Source: Mucidula mucida
Taxonomy: Eukaryota; Basidiomycota; Agaricomycetes; Agaricales; Physalacriaceae
Direction: 5' to 3'
Length of the DNA: 64,000 nucleotides
Assembly: GCA_015501055.1 (NCBI GenBank)
Contig: JADNYV010000051.1
Coordinates: 62,001 to 126,000 of the forward strand
Shown one piece after another: positions 43,997 to 54,810 of this stretch. Position 1 is the stretch's first letter; every line of letters begins with the position of its first letter. The position numbers were made by a program, and so were the translations under genes. Under the pieces are notes generated by a model. It did no database searches. It had not been told where the DNA came from and saw only the letters and a program-made list of their open reading frames with translations.

Positions 43997-44946
43997 TCAT
44001 GGATTGAGTAGATCAGCAAGGAGGAGGCCACCGGAGCGTTTCTGCCCTTCTTTCCCCAACCCAACGTCTGAAGCCGATCTACCATGTTCGACGCGTGATA
44101 CGGTGCTGGAAGAGACTACACCGAAGGTTGATGTACGAGGAGGGAGGTCCCGTTCAAACTCGTACCGCGTTATCTGTGGCTGATGCGAATAGGAACGAGT
44201 CGTGAACGATTGGTCATAAGGGTGGGGCTGAAGAGTGCGAATCGACGCTTTTCCGAGCTGTGCTGCATCAGTGCCGGTGTGTACAGCTATGGCATCCCGG
44301 TATACGTTGGTGTCCACAGATGTGCCACCATCTATTTCAGCAGCCTGGCCGTCGGAGGCTGACATTTCCGGCTCGCCCCTCCTGCCGGGAAAGCATAACT
44401 CAGATGCTTTCCAGATCACGTACTTTTCATGCCGAAGGTCACTGCGCCCATTCCGTGCGAGCTTCGCGCAGTGCTCCACGATGTCAACCGCCATCGTGGT
44501 ATTATGGGCCTTCGCACCATGGTATCCGTCAAGCTCCTGTATAATCATTTCGCAGAAGTGGCCCGTGAGCCTGTTTGTGTACTGTTCTATCTCTTCAAGG
44601 CGAGTCTAGACCGATGAGTCGAGAAACTGAATAGATTCCTACAACGTACCTGGATAACCGGTGTCAGCTTAGTTCTTTGCTCACTGTCTTCGTCCGCCTG
44701 GGAGAAGTCCCGATCTTGTTCGTCTTCACTCGGTCGTATACGGCTGGCGGTGGGGTGTTCGAGACCTTTTCCAGAGCTAGGGACGTCCGCTAATGCGTAT
44801 TGCGCTGAAAAACTAGAATGTAAAGACTTTGGCAAGGTCGCACGGGCATCGGGGAAGGGGGGAATTCCAAAGCGTGCTCTCTTGGGATCGCGATCGTCTA
44901 GAAAACACGCGTCAACGGGGGCTGGACGCTTGTTATAGCGCGCCAT
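43997..44946 (-). CDS. Hypothetical protein, two exons
   Basis: Exons 44946-44650 and 44605-43997, joined by a 44-base intron (GTACGT to GTCTAG), give 301 residues in one frame. The start MARYNKRPAPVDACFLDDRD includes the basic DPKRARFG run, which could be a nuclear signal. The middle, TRLEEIEQYTNRLTGHFCEM and ITMAVDIVEHCAKLARNGR-like helices, is amphipathic; the C-terminal third is serine-rich and basic, ending GGLLLADLLNP. No known domain was recognised. Good codon periodicity and clean splice sites support a real gene. Confidence 0.6.
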
Positions 44947-45627
44947 GGTGGGCGTAGCAAAGTAAAGTGATGTTACGTAAGTAAGATGCCAACGCGGCAA
45001 ACAGCGGTCGAGGCTGTGGCGCCTCTCAGATGAAACCAAGTATAGAAAGCCTCCAATGGCGGACATCATCAACGTCAACCTTGTCTCATATATCGATTTC
45101 GAGCATAACGGCGGTATACTTTTCACCTAGCACTATCTCCTCTCCAAGCCTCGAAAAGTACAGAATCATAACGCAAACTTGGTTCGAGGTTTGGAGAGGA
45201 GATGTACAAATCTTGCATTTTATAGTACGAAGCTTGCCCCACCTTATGTATTCTGAGTAACCTTGTAGTCAACAGAGAGAGCACGGATCCGCCCCTCAAA
45301 GGTTTCCAAATCTTAGCCCACATTCAAGAACGCATGTCCCACACTAAGTCCGAGCTTTACACTTCGGCTTCACGCTCTGGGCGAAATGTTCACAGTACGC
45401 CGTGAACTACTAGAGGGATGGGATTCGGGATGACGAACTCTGTGGGTTGCGCAATACAAGCGATTGATCTGGAGCCGAAGTAAGGAGATCCATCAAGAGG
45501 AGGTTCTTCAAAGGCACATGTAGCAATCAACGCCTTGCGGACTTCTCGGTGCCTCATGTCAGGCGAGCGTTCAAGAATTCGAGGCTTGCATCCCTATAGT
45601 ATGTTGGAGAAGGTCACAAAGCGTGGT
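44947..45627. other. Intergenic with one short inverted repeat
   Basis: No gene supported. Contains the hairpin at 45136-45202. Confidence 0.45.
45136..45202. repeat. 20-bp inverted repeat, 27-base loop
   Basis: TCTCCTCTCCAAGCCTCGAA at 45136-45155 pairs with TTCGAGGTTTGGAGAGGAGA at 45183-45202 with a single G-T type mismatch. Confidence 0.7.
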
Positions 45628-45950
45628 TCATTTGCAGCACGCCAGGAGAAACAACAGATTCCGGCGGAGATCCTTCAAGGCGGCACGGTATACTTCATGA
45701 TCTGGTAGACTGTTTGCTGGCAGCTTGTCGCAGACGCTAGTTTCCGGTCCGCATTGGGTAGATAGAACATCCCACAGTTCGCATATTGCAGAATCGCGCT
45801 GAAATCTGATACGTAAGGCGCAGCAAGAATTGATAGCACGATAGTAATGGTTGACCCGGATGAGTTCCAGTTTCACCGCGAGATGACAGCACGAGGAAGA
45901 GTGCATTTTACTCAGATCCGCCAATCGTTGACACGCGTTATCTAGCAATC
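45628..45950 (-). CDS. Hypothetical protein fragment
   Basis: A minus-strand frame reading LLDNACQRLADLSKMHSSS, LAVKLELIRVNHYYRAINSC and HEVYRAALKDLRRNLLFLL. It is helical and coding-like in composition, but has no ATG of its own; it could be a 3' exon of a gene starting near 46224 (KGPRTDLDFRAWEQVRR frame). Not recognised. Confidence 0.3.
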
Positions 45951-46220
45951 TCTTTCGGGAGAAAGTGAAATGCTCTTAGAACTCGCAGGACTGTAGATTT
46001 CTTAGGACACCCCAAGACAAGTTCATATTCTGCTTCCGGGATCCTTTCCTCATCTGCATGCCATCTGGCAAGGAGGGAATGCCTGCCAGTGCTGCCATCC
46101 GCTTCCACCGACTCCAAGTCCTCGCGCGGTACAGTAACGTACTCTTATTGATCTCGATTTCATGGTGTCCTCTTCGGACTTGCTCCCAAGCCCTAAAGTC
46201 TAAGTCCGTCCGAGGCCCTT

Positions 46221-46592
46221 TCAAGGCTCACACATGATCCAAACCAGACCTCCGCTCCCCAAATCGTCGATGCCATCCCTAAGAGTATAGTGCTCTTCCT
46301 CATCTCTCCTTCCGATGCTACGACCAACTCCGAACCCTCTCCTCATCCGCCAAATGATTACGCCCGCAATACACCCTGAGAGAAGCATACCAACGGCAAA
46401 TGCTTCGAAGAATGTCGAGTCGCCTACTACTTCTCCGCCACGGAAGTAGTTCTCTGTCGGAACATGGATGACGAGGATTTCAGGTGGGATTGGGACTGAT
46501 GCGATGGAACTCGCCGTCGTAGATCGAGGTGCTGTAGGAAGGGCGATCTGGGCGGCAGACGGATGAATAATGGCCTGCTGAGGGATGTCCAT
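46221..46592 (-). CDS. Small single-pass membrane protein, hypothetical
   Basis: From the ATG at 46592 (MDIPQQAIIHPSAAQ) the frame encodes about 123 residues: a serine/threonine/proline-rich start, a single helix (FFEAFAVGMLLSGCIAGVII, about residues 66-85), a basic stop-transfer run (WRMRRGFG) and a short acidic tail. Membrane insertion is inferred. The frame is open further upstream, so it may be the last exon of a larger gene. Confidence 0.42.
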   Translation of the reverse strand: MDIPQQAIIHPSAAQIALPTAPRSTTASSIASVPIPPEILVIHVPTENYFRGGEVVGDSTFFEAFAVGMLLSGCIAGVIIWRMRRGFGVGRSIGRRDEEEHYTLRDGIDDLGSGGLVWIMCEP

Positions 46593-47904
46593 GTTGCGTC
46601 TGACTGATTTGCTTGACGACGCGCTGGCCTCCCCTCGAAAATCAACTTTCTTAAATCCTGAAGTATACACACTCGCACGATGGGCATCAGTATCCGCCGC
46701 GGTGAAACTTTCCCAACAGAGTCCGCTGTGTCAAGGATCATGATGGCGAAAAGACGAGTTTCTGCGGTCTCCGTTTCGAAGCTCAAGAGATTTCGGTAAA
46801 GGAAAGATCCCTGATACTATGACGTTCATCGACAAAGCAAACACATGGTGGCAAAGGAGAGAACCTGAATCAAACAGGGTATCAGTTGCATATGAAACGT
46901 ACATCTTGCGTACATGGCGATTGCAAACCTTGCTTCGTGATAGAGGATTTGGCCTTCGCCAACCCCGCAGTATGGCTTCGTAACTATCGTTGTCCGTTTC
47001 AATGAAGGAATGCAGAAAGCCGAGTGAAAGATTGAGCCTAGATGTTACAAAGAGAGTGCGATTCACTGACTTTCTTAGTAAAATCTAGGCTCATTCTCCT
47101 CCATATCAAGGGATCTTTTCGTGCACTCGGAACTTCTTCCGGTCAGGAATGTCTGAAGGGCAAGGCGGAAGGAGCCACGGTAAGCTGGGTAGGCGAATTC
47201 GACAATACGATAATGGGGCCGGAGTGCATGGGTATGAATTCGTCTACACAAACCCACGCAATCCGTGCGATCTCGGTAGAGGGTCACTTTACATCGAGTC
47301 GCTGTACTGAGGGTGTGGTTGAATGCTCCGCGTTCGTGATCGTGGAGCGTGACGCGGAGATTTTTTGCGAAGTGTACAAGGGTTCCATTGATCACTCCGC
47401 AGAAGTCCATTTAATAGGTATGGTTTGAACAATGATGCTGAAGACGGAAAAGATCAACACGAATATCTCACACTTTGCGGACGAGAGTTCTCCGTACGAT
47501 TCCTCCTCGTCTTGACACGTCCAGAAACAAATCACTCGCCGGAGTAATGTATTCTCTTGCACAGTTCTAGCTTTTTCATTCCGGTACAGTCGTTATATCT
47601 TTCAAGGAAACGTCGGTCGTCGACTGTCATTGTTGTGGTTGTGATCAAAGAAAGGAACGGTCTCGTGATCTCTGATTTTTTTCTCCATGTGATGGTCCAG
47701 CCTACGCAAGCTTCCTGATTCTCACAGGACGCACAATGAGAGGCGAAAAAACTAGCATTATGCTTATTCTGCGACGGCCTGAGCAATCAAATAAAAAAAT
47801 GTTATGACATTCTTGCGCGAGATCGATCAACCTGATTCGTGCGAGTGCGTCTTAGTTGCCCTCTTCGGTTTAAAAGAATTCGGAGGGGCGAGAGGTGACA
47901 CAAA
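46593..47904. other. Unassigned region with several open frames
   Basis: Minus-strand frames at 47410-47075 (ATG, MDFCGVINGTLVHFAKNLRV, cysteine-containing, 111 codons) and 47066-46731 (LSLGFLHSFIETDNDSYEAI) may be coding, but no domain or splice chain could be established. Confidence 0.3.
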
Positions 47905-47913
47905 CGAAAAAAA
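47905..47913 (-). terminator. RNA polymerase III terminator of tRNA-Ala
   Basis: A run of T's on the minus strand (CGAAAAAAATA on the plus strand), 4 bases past the tRNA 3' end. Confidence 0.65.
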
Positions 47914-47916
47914 TAT

Positions 47917-47998
47917 TGGACGTTCAGGTGATCGAAACCTGGACCTCAGGCAAGCATCAGAGTGCAAAGCATGCGCGCTACCACTGCGCTAAACGCCC
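47917..47998 (-). tRNA. tRNA-Ala (anticodon TGC), with a 10-base intron
   Basis: On the minus strand: acceptor GGGCGTT pairs with AACGTCC (one G-T pair) plus discriminator A; D arm GCGC-AGTGGTA-GCGC; anticodon loop TTTGCA with TGC at positions 34-36; T arm CAGGT-TTCGATC-ACCTG. The anticodon stem CATGC/GCCTG closes only if about 10 bases after position 37 (CTCTGATGCT) are an intron; it has one mismatch. The GGTCCAGGTTTCGATCACC segment gives a usable B box. Confidence 0.85.
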
Positions 47999-48100
47999 AT
48001 ACATAGCGGGTAAAACTTATAATATTCTCACAATATCAAGCGTGCTAACGAGGCAATAAACACCCAGCGTTGCAGAACGTATAATGTTCTGGTCGATTAT

Positions 48101-48786
48101 TCAGTTCCTCTTGAGTTGCTCGTCAACGCTGCGCTTACCTTCATTCCTTCTCCATGCCTCGATGGCGTTTAGAGCCAATAGTTGTTGACGATCTTCCATT
48201 ATGCTTCGAACATCGGAAACGATCTACGCCACAGCCACGCGTGTATGAGCCGAGGATAGATTAGAGGTAGCAAGGGATAGACAAACATCTTCGATGTGGC
48301 TGATAGTCGCGAGGATATCCTTTCGACATGCGCGCGATTTAACAACTAGGCCCCGCGCTTCGGCAGTATACTTGAAGACGCGACGAATAGACAGGTTACG
48401 GCTGTGAAGGCGCTGGAGATCCTTCGCCCGTTGTGAGATACTGGAAAAGGACGATCAATAGATCGTTAGCGCACTGTTTTACAGCCTTGTGATGTCGTGA
48501 AATCCCACCCATCCAACCTGCGCTGGGCTTCAGCCTGAAGTATCAACATGCCTGAAGCGTTATCGTTACGAGCAACTTGCTCGCTCAGCCAGCACTTGGT
48601 GCTCTTCGCCTTTTCGATTGTCTCCTGTAGAACTGCGCCAGGCCAAAATGACGGTATCACAAATGCGTATGTGACGATACACATGTACATGGGGATCGCT
48701 AAGGCAGAACTGGCTCCTGGGAAGAGAAAGCTGAGAATGCAGATGAGTTGATCGTTAGTGAGTTGGTGTCCAGAGATAAATGCCAT
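48101..48786 (-). CDS. Small membrane protein with coiled coil, paralogue of 55418-56018
   Basis: Three exons, 48786-48509, 48440-48287 and 48223-48101, total 184 codons in frame. MAFISGHQLTNDQL is followed by one long hydrophobic helix (ALAIPMYMCIVTYAFVIPSF, about residues 28-48) ending in WPGAVL, then an amphipathic helical region (KCWLSEQVARNDNASG, LQRLHSRNLSIRRVFKYTAE, CRKDILATISHIED) and a basic C-terminus (DEQLKRN). Intron positions match those of the gene at 55418-56018, whose WPGSVL and LHRRRLRPLHIFKYAL align. Function unknown. Confidence 0.72.
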
Positions 48787-50150
48787 GTCTGTGGTGTTAC
48801 TAACATGGGTGAAGGTCTTATGTTCGTTCGGACTAGAACAGCGCCATCGAAGGCCGAGTGGTAGCAAAGACATCTAGTCATGGCCAGGCCGGGCACGAAT
48901 CAATCGCTGTGCAAGCATGAAAAGGGTTCAATATCGCAAGGCCTTATCGTACACGACAGGAATCCTTGTAAGCTCAGTTTCGACAATCAAAGTTCTGACT
49001 TGCGACAGCATCGGTAGAATCTTTCGCGAAAGTCAGCACACCTTGTCCAAGATGATGAAGAGACTCCTACGAGGCGATGATTCAGGTTGTGGGTATAGAC
49101 AGCTAATTGGCTAACATCTGACCAATACCGGTCTCGACAGATCTGGTCATGAACGATTTCTCATCCACATATGTGCTAGTCGCGCACCACATTACTCCAC
49201 TGTTCTTGGACTGCTGTTTTGTTGACGGTCTGGAACGACTTGCATGTATGACCAAGCGCGCGCCGCCCACGGAGGTTCAAATAGATTGTCGGGGTTCCTC
49301 CAACACCGAGAGACGCGCTGAGATTAACGAGTTGAAAGACAGGACGAAGCAACAGCAGAACCTAATACATAGATCCGCCCATGAGGCAGGCGCCCAAGAA
49401 AGCAAGATTAATATCCATAAAGGCAACTAGTTTGTTCAGAATCTCCTGAAAAGGACTCAAGGACGTTCATTGGCCAACATACGACCAATCCAGAGACGTA
49501 GCCAGAACGTACCAATGAACGAGTTGACTAGGCTCTGGGCCTAACCTAGCTCCAGACCCCTCATAAACTCGGTGGCGAAACAAACACATAGCACTTGCCG
49601 CCGTTTCTCCCGTGTTTCGTGATCTGATAAGAAAGCTTGGTTGGACGCGTATAATTGCGAATGAGGATGACATAACTCATGAATCAAGGGCCCTGCGGAT
49701 GCGAGGCTGAAAGCTCTATGAACTCGTGCCAGGCTGTCCCGAAAGAGACCGCTTCGTAAACAACTCCGTGAGGGGAGTCTGTCTGTCCCAAATAAGCCGA
49801 TAAATAGATTCCTCTAGTCGTGAATAGTTGGTGCAAACGAAGACGCTGCGAATTTTCGGAATGCGGGAACCGACATGGTTGTCACTGGTCAGAATGAAAC
49901 GAGCGATCGGCCATAACGGCCTACGCACGCGTGCATGCCAATTGAAGCGAGACGAATTACATCCAAATGGAGAGCTAGATAGAATGTGTGTTCTCTTGTA
50001 CTAGTAGAAAGATAGAGAGCCCAATTCGCAGAATGGGTTAATTCTGAAATGAGTACAATGATGAGTGGCCTATCGACCGGATACTAGTAGATACAACAGC
50101 TGGAAGTACTGAGATAACAAAGAGCCTGAGACGAGAACATGGCTCGATGG
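48787..50150. other. Long gene-poor stretch
   Basis: Short frames on both strands, none with a recognisable domain or start/splice structure. Similar TTGGC-AACAT--GACCAAT phrases occur near 49107 and 49470, perhaps part of a decayed repeat. Confidence 0.4.
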
Positions 50151-51228
50151 TCACGTAAAAATGTCAATGGTCTTGCCGGAGCGAAGAACACGTCGTGTAA
50201 TAGGCCGAGCGCTCGAGTCATCCTCCGTCGCCGAGGAAGTCTGCTGAATGGTGCGCTTCCTCTGCGCCGCACCTGTCTTTGACGATACGACAATTTCTGG
50301 GGCGCACGGAGGCTCAGATGGCGGAGGCGACTGTATCACTTCCCGCTTCTTATCTCCCGCCAGATCTGCTAGCGCGATGATGTCTGGCTGACTGGTCGGA
50401 ACCTCTATGGGATCGCGGCGTACCGATGGAATACGGCGTCCAGGAAAGTCTTTTGCGCGAGTATTGCCCAGAAAAGAGAGGTAAAAGACTCGACCCAGAA
50501 GAAGATATGTATCGTGAATGATGCGGATATTCTCTTCAACCGAGTGGAGATGTTCACGTCCACTAAGAGTGCCTATGTTCATGCAAGGAACGAGGGAGGG
50601 AAACATGAAGCACGGATGAATGCGCGTACGCACTGTTGGAAAGTCGTTGTAGGGAAATGCGTATGAATGCCCCGCTGCATGGAAGACTTTCTTTCTCGGC
50701 TGTTTGAGTCCCATGAATGTGTATTCGAAGTACTCGCCTGGCAGCAGTTCCGGGATCACCTGCGGTTGGTTCATCAACAACGTAAAGAAAGACATAGAAG
50801 GAACGAAGACATACATCAGTGAAGCGAGTACGCTTGTGTGTTCCTTTGGCATGGTTTCCTTTGAAAAGGTCGTGCATCACTTTGAGAGTCGATACAGACG
50901 GAACTAGAGTCCATTGGCCCCGGCGAAAGAGCTCGACCATATCGGAATGCACTGGCAAATTTGCTGGTAAGCAACAAAAGAGACAAACCGGAAAAGCAGT
51001 CCTTACCTTCGGCTTTGAGAGAGCTTGTGTGCCAGAATTTGTCTATTTCACCGCGCTTCAGACCGAGGCAGTATTCGATCTCGTCTAGCTGTGTTGGCTT
51101 GAACGAGTGTTCAGTCCCCAAGGTGGGTCGTAAACACTTACCGTATCATCCTTGTGGACGACAAAGATTTCAGCCATTTTGGAGGAAGTTACAGTGGTTA
51201 TATCTTGAAGATATACAAAGTTAGACAT
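50151..51228 (-). CDS. HNH-family-like nuclear protein, fourth member
   Basis: Start ATG at 51228 (MSNFVYLQDITTVTSSKM). Exon 2 reads DEIEYCLGLKRGEIDKFW, exon 3 VHSDMVELFRRGQWTLVPSV and HDLFKGN--THKRTRFTD, and the last exon VIPELLPGEYFEYTFMGLKQ, TVRTRIHPCFMFPSL and a long tail with KRTIQQ and RPITRRVLRSGKTIDIFT. Exon order and boundary motifs (LEY-GL-RGE; VHSDM; FTD at the third junction; HP-FMF) match the tandem genes at 25410 and 27182, so it is a divergent member of the same subfamily. No HNH residues are present. A basic, proline-rich tail suggests nuclear location. Function unknown. Confidence 0.76.
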
Positions 51229-51339
51229 GTCGGAGAGCAGGATGGCGATGGGGGAATGTCAAAGAGCTTTGTGACAGTGACGACCTCGTGACTCAATTCG
51301 ATGTCTTTGTTCTCGCCACTGTAGGCTCAAATCCTGTCC

Positions 51340-51890
51340 TTCATTTCTGTAAGCCTCCCCGCCGCTTCTCCTTCATAGACGCCCACATAACCTGCTCCTT
51401 CGATTTCGGGCGTTACGCGATCGAGGGCTGATATGTGGCCGGGGCAGTGCTAGTAATAGTAGTATGAGTTGAGTACTAGAGTTGAGAGGTGAAACGTACC
51501 CCAGGCGTGTTGAGGATGTACAAGCTCCCGCCGTGGAAGTAATCTAGCGCGTCGAGACCCGTGATGTGTATGTCGGATCGCGTGAAGGCCAGTTTGACGA
51601 CGTTGCGATTTTTGGAGTGTACGTCAGGCAAGAAGTTACGAGAATGTTTATGCTTACGCGAAGTCGCTCTCCAGGAGCGTTGAAGATGGCTGTGTCGGAT
51701 ATGTGCGCATGCGCGTGTCTTGGTGTATGACGAGTTCTGTGGTCAATGTTTATACACTTTCGGAACGTTCTTCATATGAATGATCCTTCCGAATACCCAA
51801 GTCGAACATAACACGTCCTAGAGTGGGGGTGCTCGATCTGCCAGCGTCGATTATGCGTATACCGAGACGGTAGAGCTACCTGCTGGGAGT
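51340..51890 (-). pseudogene. Metallo-beta-lactamase-fold relic lacking the metal site
   Basis: Minus-strand pieces align in order with fungal MBL-fold hydrolases: LPAGSSTVSV, then GRVMFDLGIRKD, then TYPTQPSSTLLESDF, LAFTRSDIHITGLDALDYFH, GGSLYILNTPG joined across an intron to HCPGHISALDRVTP. Between GIRKD and TYPTQP the family has about 60 residues with the HxHxDH zinc ligands; here that part is gone. Stops interrupt the frame after the first blocks. So the DNA is a deleted, inactive copy. Confidence 0.65.
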
Positions 51891-52866
51891 TTTGGGAGCG
51901 AGATCGTTAGACAGGTGATAGCAATGGTGAGAGTACGCACCTCTTTGTTATGATATATGAAGTAGAGTTTGTTACTGCGTTGACTACACGGTATTCCCGG
52001 GCGATCGGGAAATATAACGGAAGAGAAGGGCGTTGAGCGGACTAGTCCTAATGGAACGGCATGAACTTACTAAGTCGCTGGGACAAGGGTTGGTGTATGA
52101 CCTCGAGATGCTTGAGCTTGTGGCCAAGTCGCAATCACTGAGAAGCATGAAGCGCAGTCACACAAGCAGCTGTCTGGCCCCATAGGTGCAACACGCTCTA
52201 ACAGCGAGTCGCAGAACGAGTTTCGATCGAGTACTTTGGAAAAGCCGTCGAAGGCGGAGACAGCGGCTCAATTTTGCTACATACGTACATGAGAACAAGG
52301 GCGGTTACGATGCAGAGTTTCAGCAGGCCGGCTTCGACAATTAAAAGCATCCGCGGGAGCAAATCGGGCAGTGATAAGGTCATCTGACAGGGAAGATGTA
52401 CCCCAGAATGGTTACTTTTGTTCTTCCAGGTACGGAAACACAATGTTCGAAGAGCGGGGAGCGAGGTAGGACAATTAAGGATACTCCGAATTGGGAAGAA
52501 GGCGGGTAGAATGCCTACAGAGATAATTGGGCCTTCAAGGCGAATTGTTCTTGCAGATGGACGTTGTTAAGAGCGGAGAGCAACGGAGTACCAAAGATAG
52601 GACCTAGGCTCGAACTTGGGCCGGGAGGTGAAAACCGAAAGAGAGTGTTATGGTCTATTTGTACACCAAGGCTATTGTACCCCGACGCTTTTTGTCCGAA
52701 AACAGTATAAGAGCAATGCGGATTCAAAAGGGCTCCCTCATCGAGCTAGTCTCCCATTTTCCATCCCACTAATCTCTCTCTGTCTGTTTTCCTAACGGTG
52801 CGTACATCGTTCTCAACAGCGACGACGGCCATACTGATCACGACGAGCAGACCGTTCATACCCATC
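51891..52866. other. Unassigned region
   Basis: Minus-strand frames at 52443-52198 (LPDLLPRMLLIVEAGLLKLC) and 52727-52515 are weakly suggestive of an F-box/leucine-rich relic but not enough to call. TATAAGAG at 52707 may serve the next plus-strand gene. Confidence 0.3.
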
Positions 52867-53505
52867 ATGTCCCGCGCACGATCTGCCACGTTCACCACCT
52901 CTATCTGCGCCTGGGCTGCTGCCGTTCAGCCTGGAACACCTGCGCCGCCAACGCCCGCGACGAGCAAGTCTACCTACACGCCTTCATCGGCACATCAGTT
53001 CGATCTGACCGCGCTCGGATACACCTCGGTGTTTGTCCATCTACCCACAACGCCCTCTACACCTGACGCGCCTACCCATGCATCTCCGTCCAAGCTCGCA
53101 GCAGTCTTCTCTCGCTCACGCGCACGGTCCAAGAGCGTGTCCACCTCCCCATTTAAACGGCCTTCCAAGTCCCAAGCGCCGCCCCTCCCGCCAACCCTCA
53201 TGGACGACATTCTGCTTGCACAGTTTAGCGGTGGCGGCAAGCTCGACACGCATATGGCGCGTGCTGTCGGCGACGGCGCCGTTGCCGACGGTCAAGGCGC
53301 TGTATGGTGGGACGAAGAGGAATACGAGCCGCTCTTACCGAAAGAGCCTGTGCGCAAGGACAAAAAGCGCAGGCCGGCGCCGCTGACCCTTGCCCAGCGA
53401 GAGTTTTTTGCAACGGCATTTGTACCACCACCGTCTGCTCCCCTTCCTACCCCGAAGAAAAATGGCAAGATGAGCGTTCGTGCGTTCTTTTCCCGCGCAG
53501 CTTAG
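52867..53505 (+). CDS. Hypothetical serine/proline-rich protein
   Basis: Intronless frame of 212 residues from the ATG at 52867 (MSRARSATFTTSICAW). GC-rich third positions and a steady codon bias mark it as coding. It is rich in Pro, Ser and Thr, with LTALGYTSVFVHLPTTP, a basic run (FSRSRARSKSVSTSPFKRPS), a conserved-looking PPTLMDDILLAQFSGGGKL segment, WWDEEEYEPLLPKEP, and a basic tail (RKDKKRRPAPLTLAQREFF) ending SVRAFFSRAA. No domain recognised; possibly an intrinsically disordered regulatory or RNA-associated protein. Confidence 0.68.
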   Translation: MSRARSATFTTSICAWAAAVQPGTPAPPTPATSKSTYTPSSAHQFDLTALGYTSVFVHLPTTPSTPDAPTHASPSKLAAVFSRSRARSKSVSTSPFKRPSKSQAPPLPPTLMDDILLAQFSGGGKLDTHMARAVGDGAVADGQGAVWWDEEEYEPLLPKEPVRKDKKRRPAPLTLAQREFFATAFVPPPSAPLPTPKKNGKMSVRAFFSRAA

Positions 53506-54025
53506 GTATGTTCTTCTTCTTTTGCTCTCTTCCTTGACGACTGACACTCATTTCAGGTCTGTCGCGTTCATGCCCTTTGGATGTTTTGTCATCTGTCCAG
53601 TCTTTTCCGTTCTTCATGCCGCCGTTATGCCCTGCGACTCTTGCACAATTTGTATACCCGTTCTCCACCCACTGTATCCATTACTGTATCCATAATGTAG
53701 CGCGACTCTAATTACTGTTTCTATGCTCTGTATGTAGAAAAGTATAACACATGTTCTCGCGTGCGATGAATCTTTGCTGTAACAATGTCCTTCACGTACA
53801 GTATTCGCTGTGGGTTATCTCGAAGAAATCTAATCCCAGGGGAGTCTTAGGTATTCCTGCATTGGCTTTGGTGTGTTCAGCAGCCTACTAAATAAGGCAG
53901 ATTGCTATCCTGTGAAGTCCGACGCGGGCTGCTGGAGATTTACTGCGCCACTCTAAAGTACTGGTATTCAGAATGCTGCAAGCTCTGAGAGTCTTAGAGA
54001 GCAAAAAGAGGGGTCGGAAGAGACG
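53506..54025. other. 3' flank and spacer before tRNA-Asn
   Basis: GTATGTTC just after the stop and TTTCAG near 53555 suggest a possible 3'-UTR intron. No gene otherwise. Confidence 0.35.
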
Positions 54026-54119
54026 CTGCCCCAGAGAGGCTCGAACTCTCGACCTTCCGATGTAAGTTGCCTATAAGACATTAACAGTCGGACGCTGTAA
54101 CCAACTCAGCCATGGGGCA
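54026..54119 (-). tRNA. tRNA-Asn (anticodon GTT), with a 20-base intron
   Basis: On the minus strand: acceptor TGCCCCA pairs with TGGGGCA; D arm GCTG-AGTTGGTTA-CAGC; anticodon stem TCCGA pairs with TCGGA around loop CTGTTA...A, with GTT at 34-36 and 20 bases (ATGTCTTATAGGCAACTTAC) inserted after position 37; T arm GAGAG-TTCGAGC-CTCTC. All arms pair fully. The insert is at the canonical tRNA intron site. Confidence 0.92.
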
Positions 54120-54294
54120 CGTGTCCAGTGCTCTATTTCTCGTTACTAGTCGCGACCCTGGAGTAGGCAAAACAAAGGTCCATCCTGGGTCCATCGTGCA
54201 TTTTCCATCTTACATCTGCTGTCCATTTGTCGGCATTCGTCTCAAGGTCAGACCAGGGCATTCCTCTAATGCCGTACGTCTTCGATGCCCTTCC

Positions 54295-54545
54295 GTCCGC
54301 CGTCAATCACCCTGACATGTCATCAACATACTCTACTTGCCTTTTGCGTTCGTCCCACCTCTTCCTTGGCAGGTTTTATCAAAGGCTCTATTATCCAATG
54401 GCTGCGATGCATCGACCTGATACCAACTCGACAACTCTGGCCGCAGGAACCATGTTACCAAACGCGTGTGCTTGCTCAACAAAACACACTCCGGATATCC
54501 GGTTGCTGGTTTGTTGTCATCTCGATAGCGGACCTTTCCCTGCTC
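54295..54545 (+). repeat. Degenerate direct repeat, copy 1 (decayed coding segment)
   Basis: Shares with 54590-54810 the order CCCTGACATGTC, CTTTTGCGTTC / CTCTTGCGTTC, CCAATGGCTGCGATRC, GACCTGA, and GTTGTCATCTCGAT. Its plus strand encodes SIIQWLRCIDLIPTRQL and ISGCWFVVISIADLSLL in one frame. Confidence 0.6.
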
Positions 54546-54589
54546 TCTGCACAAAAATAATGTGAGATGCGAAAGTTTGGATGCAATTC

Positions 54590-54810
54590 CGTACCCCGTC
54601 GATCCCCTGACATGTCCTCCACGTCGGCCGCGCTTACCTCTTGCGTTCTATCCACCTCATCCTTGGAGATTCTCCAATGGCTGCGATACGCCGACCTGAC
54701 ACCGGCACAGCTGCTAACATTGGACGCTGAATAAATGTTACCATTAGGATGTCAACGAAACACTCCGATTGTTGGATTGTTGTCATCTCGATCTGCTCCG
54801 TCCGAAGAAA
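54590..54810 (+). repeat. Degenerate direct repeat, copy 2, with a 40-codon open frame
   Basis: ATG at 54611 opens MSSTSAALTSCVLSTSSLEI then LQWLRYADLTPAQLLTLDAE and stops. Beyond the stop, other frames retain similarity to copy 1. Probably two broken copies of one membrane-protein N-terminus rather than a small gene. Confidence 0.5.
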
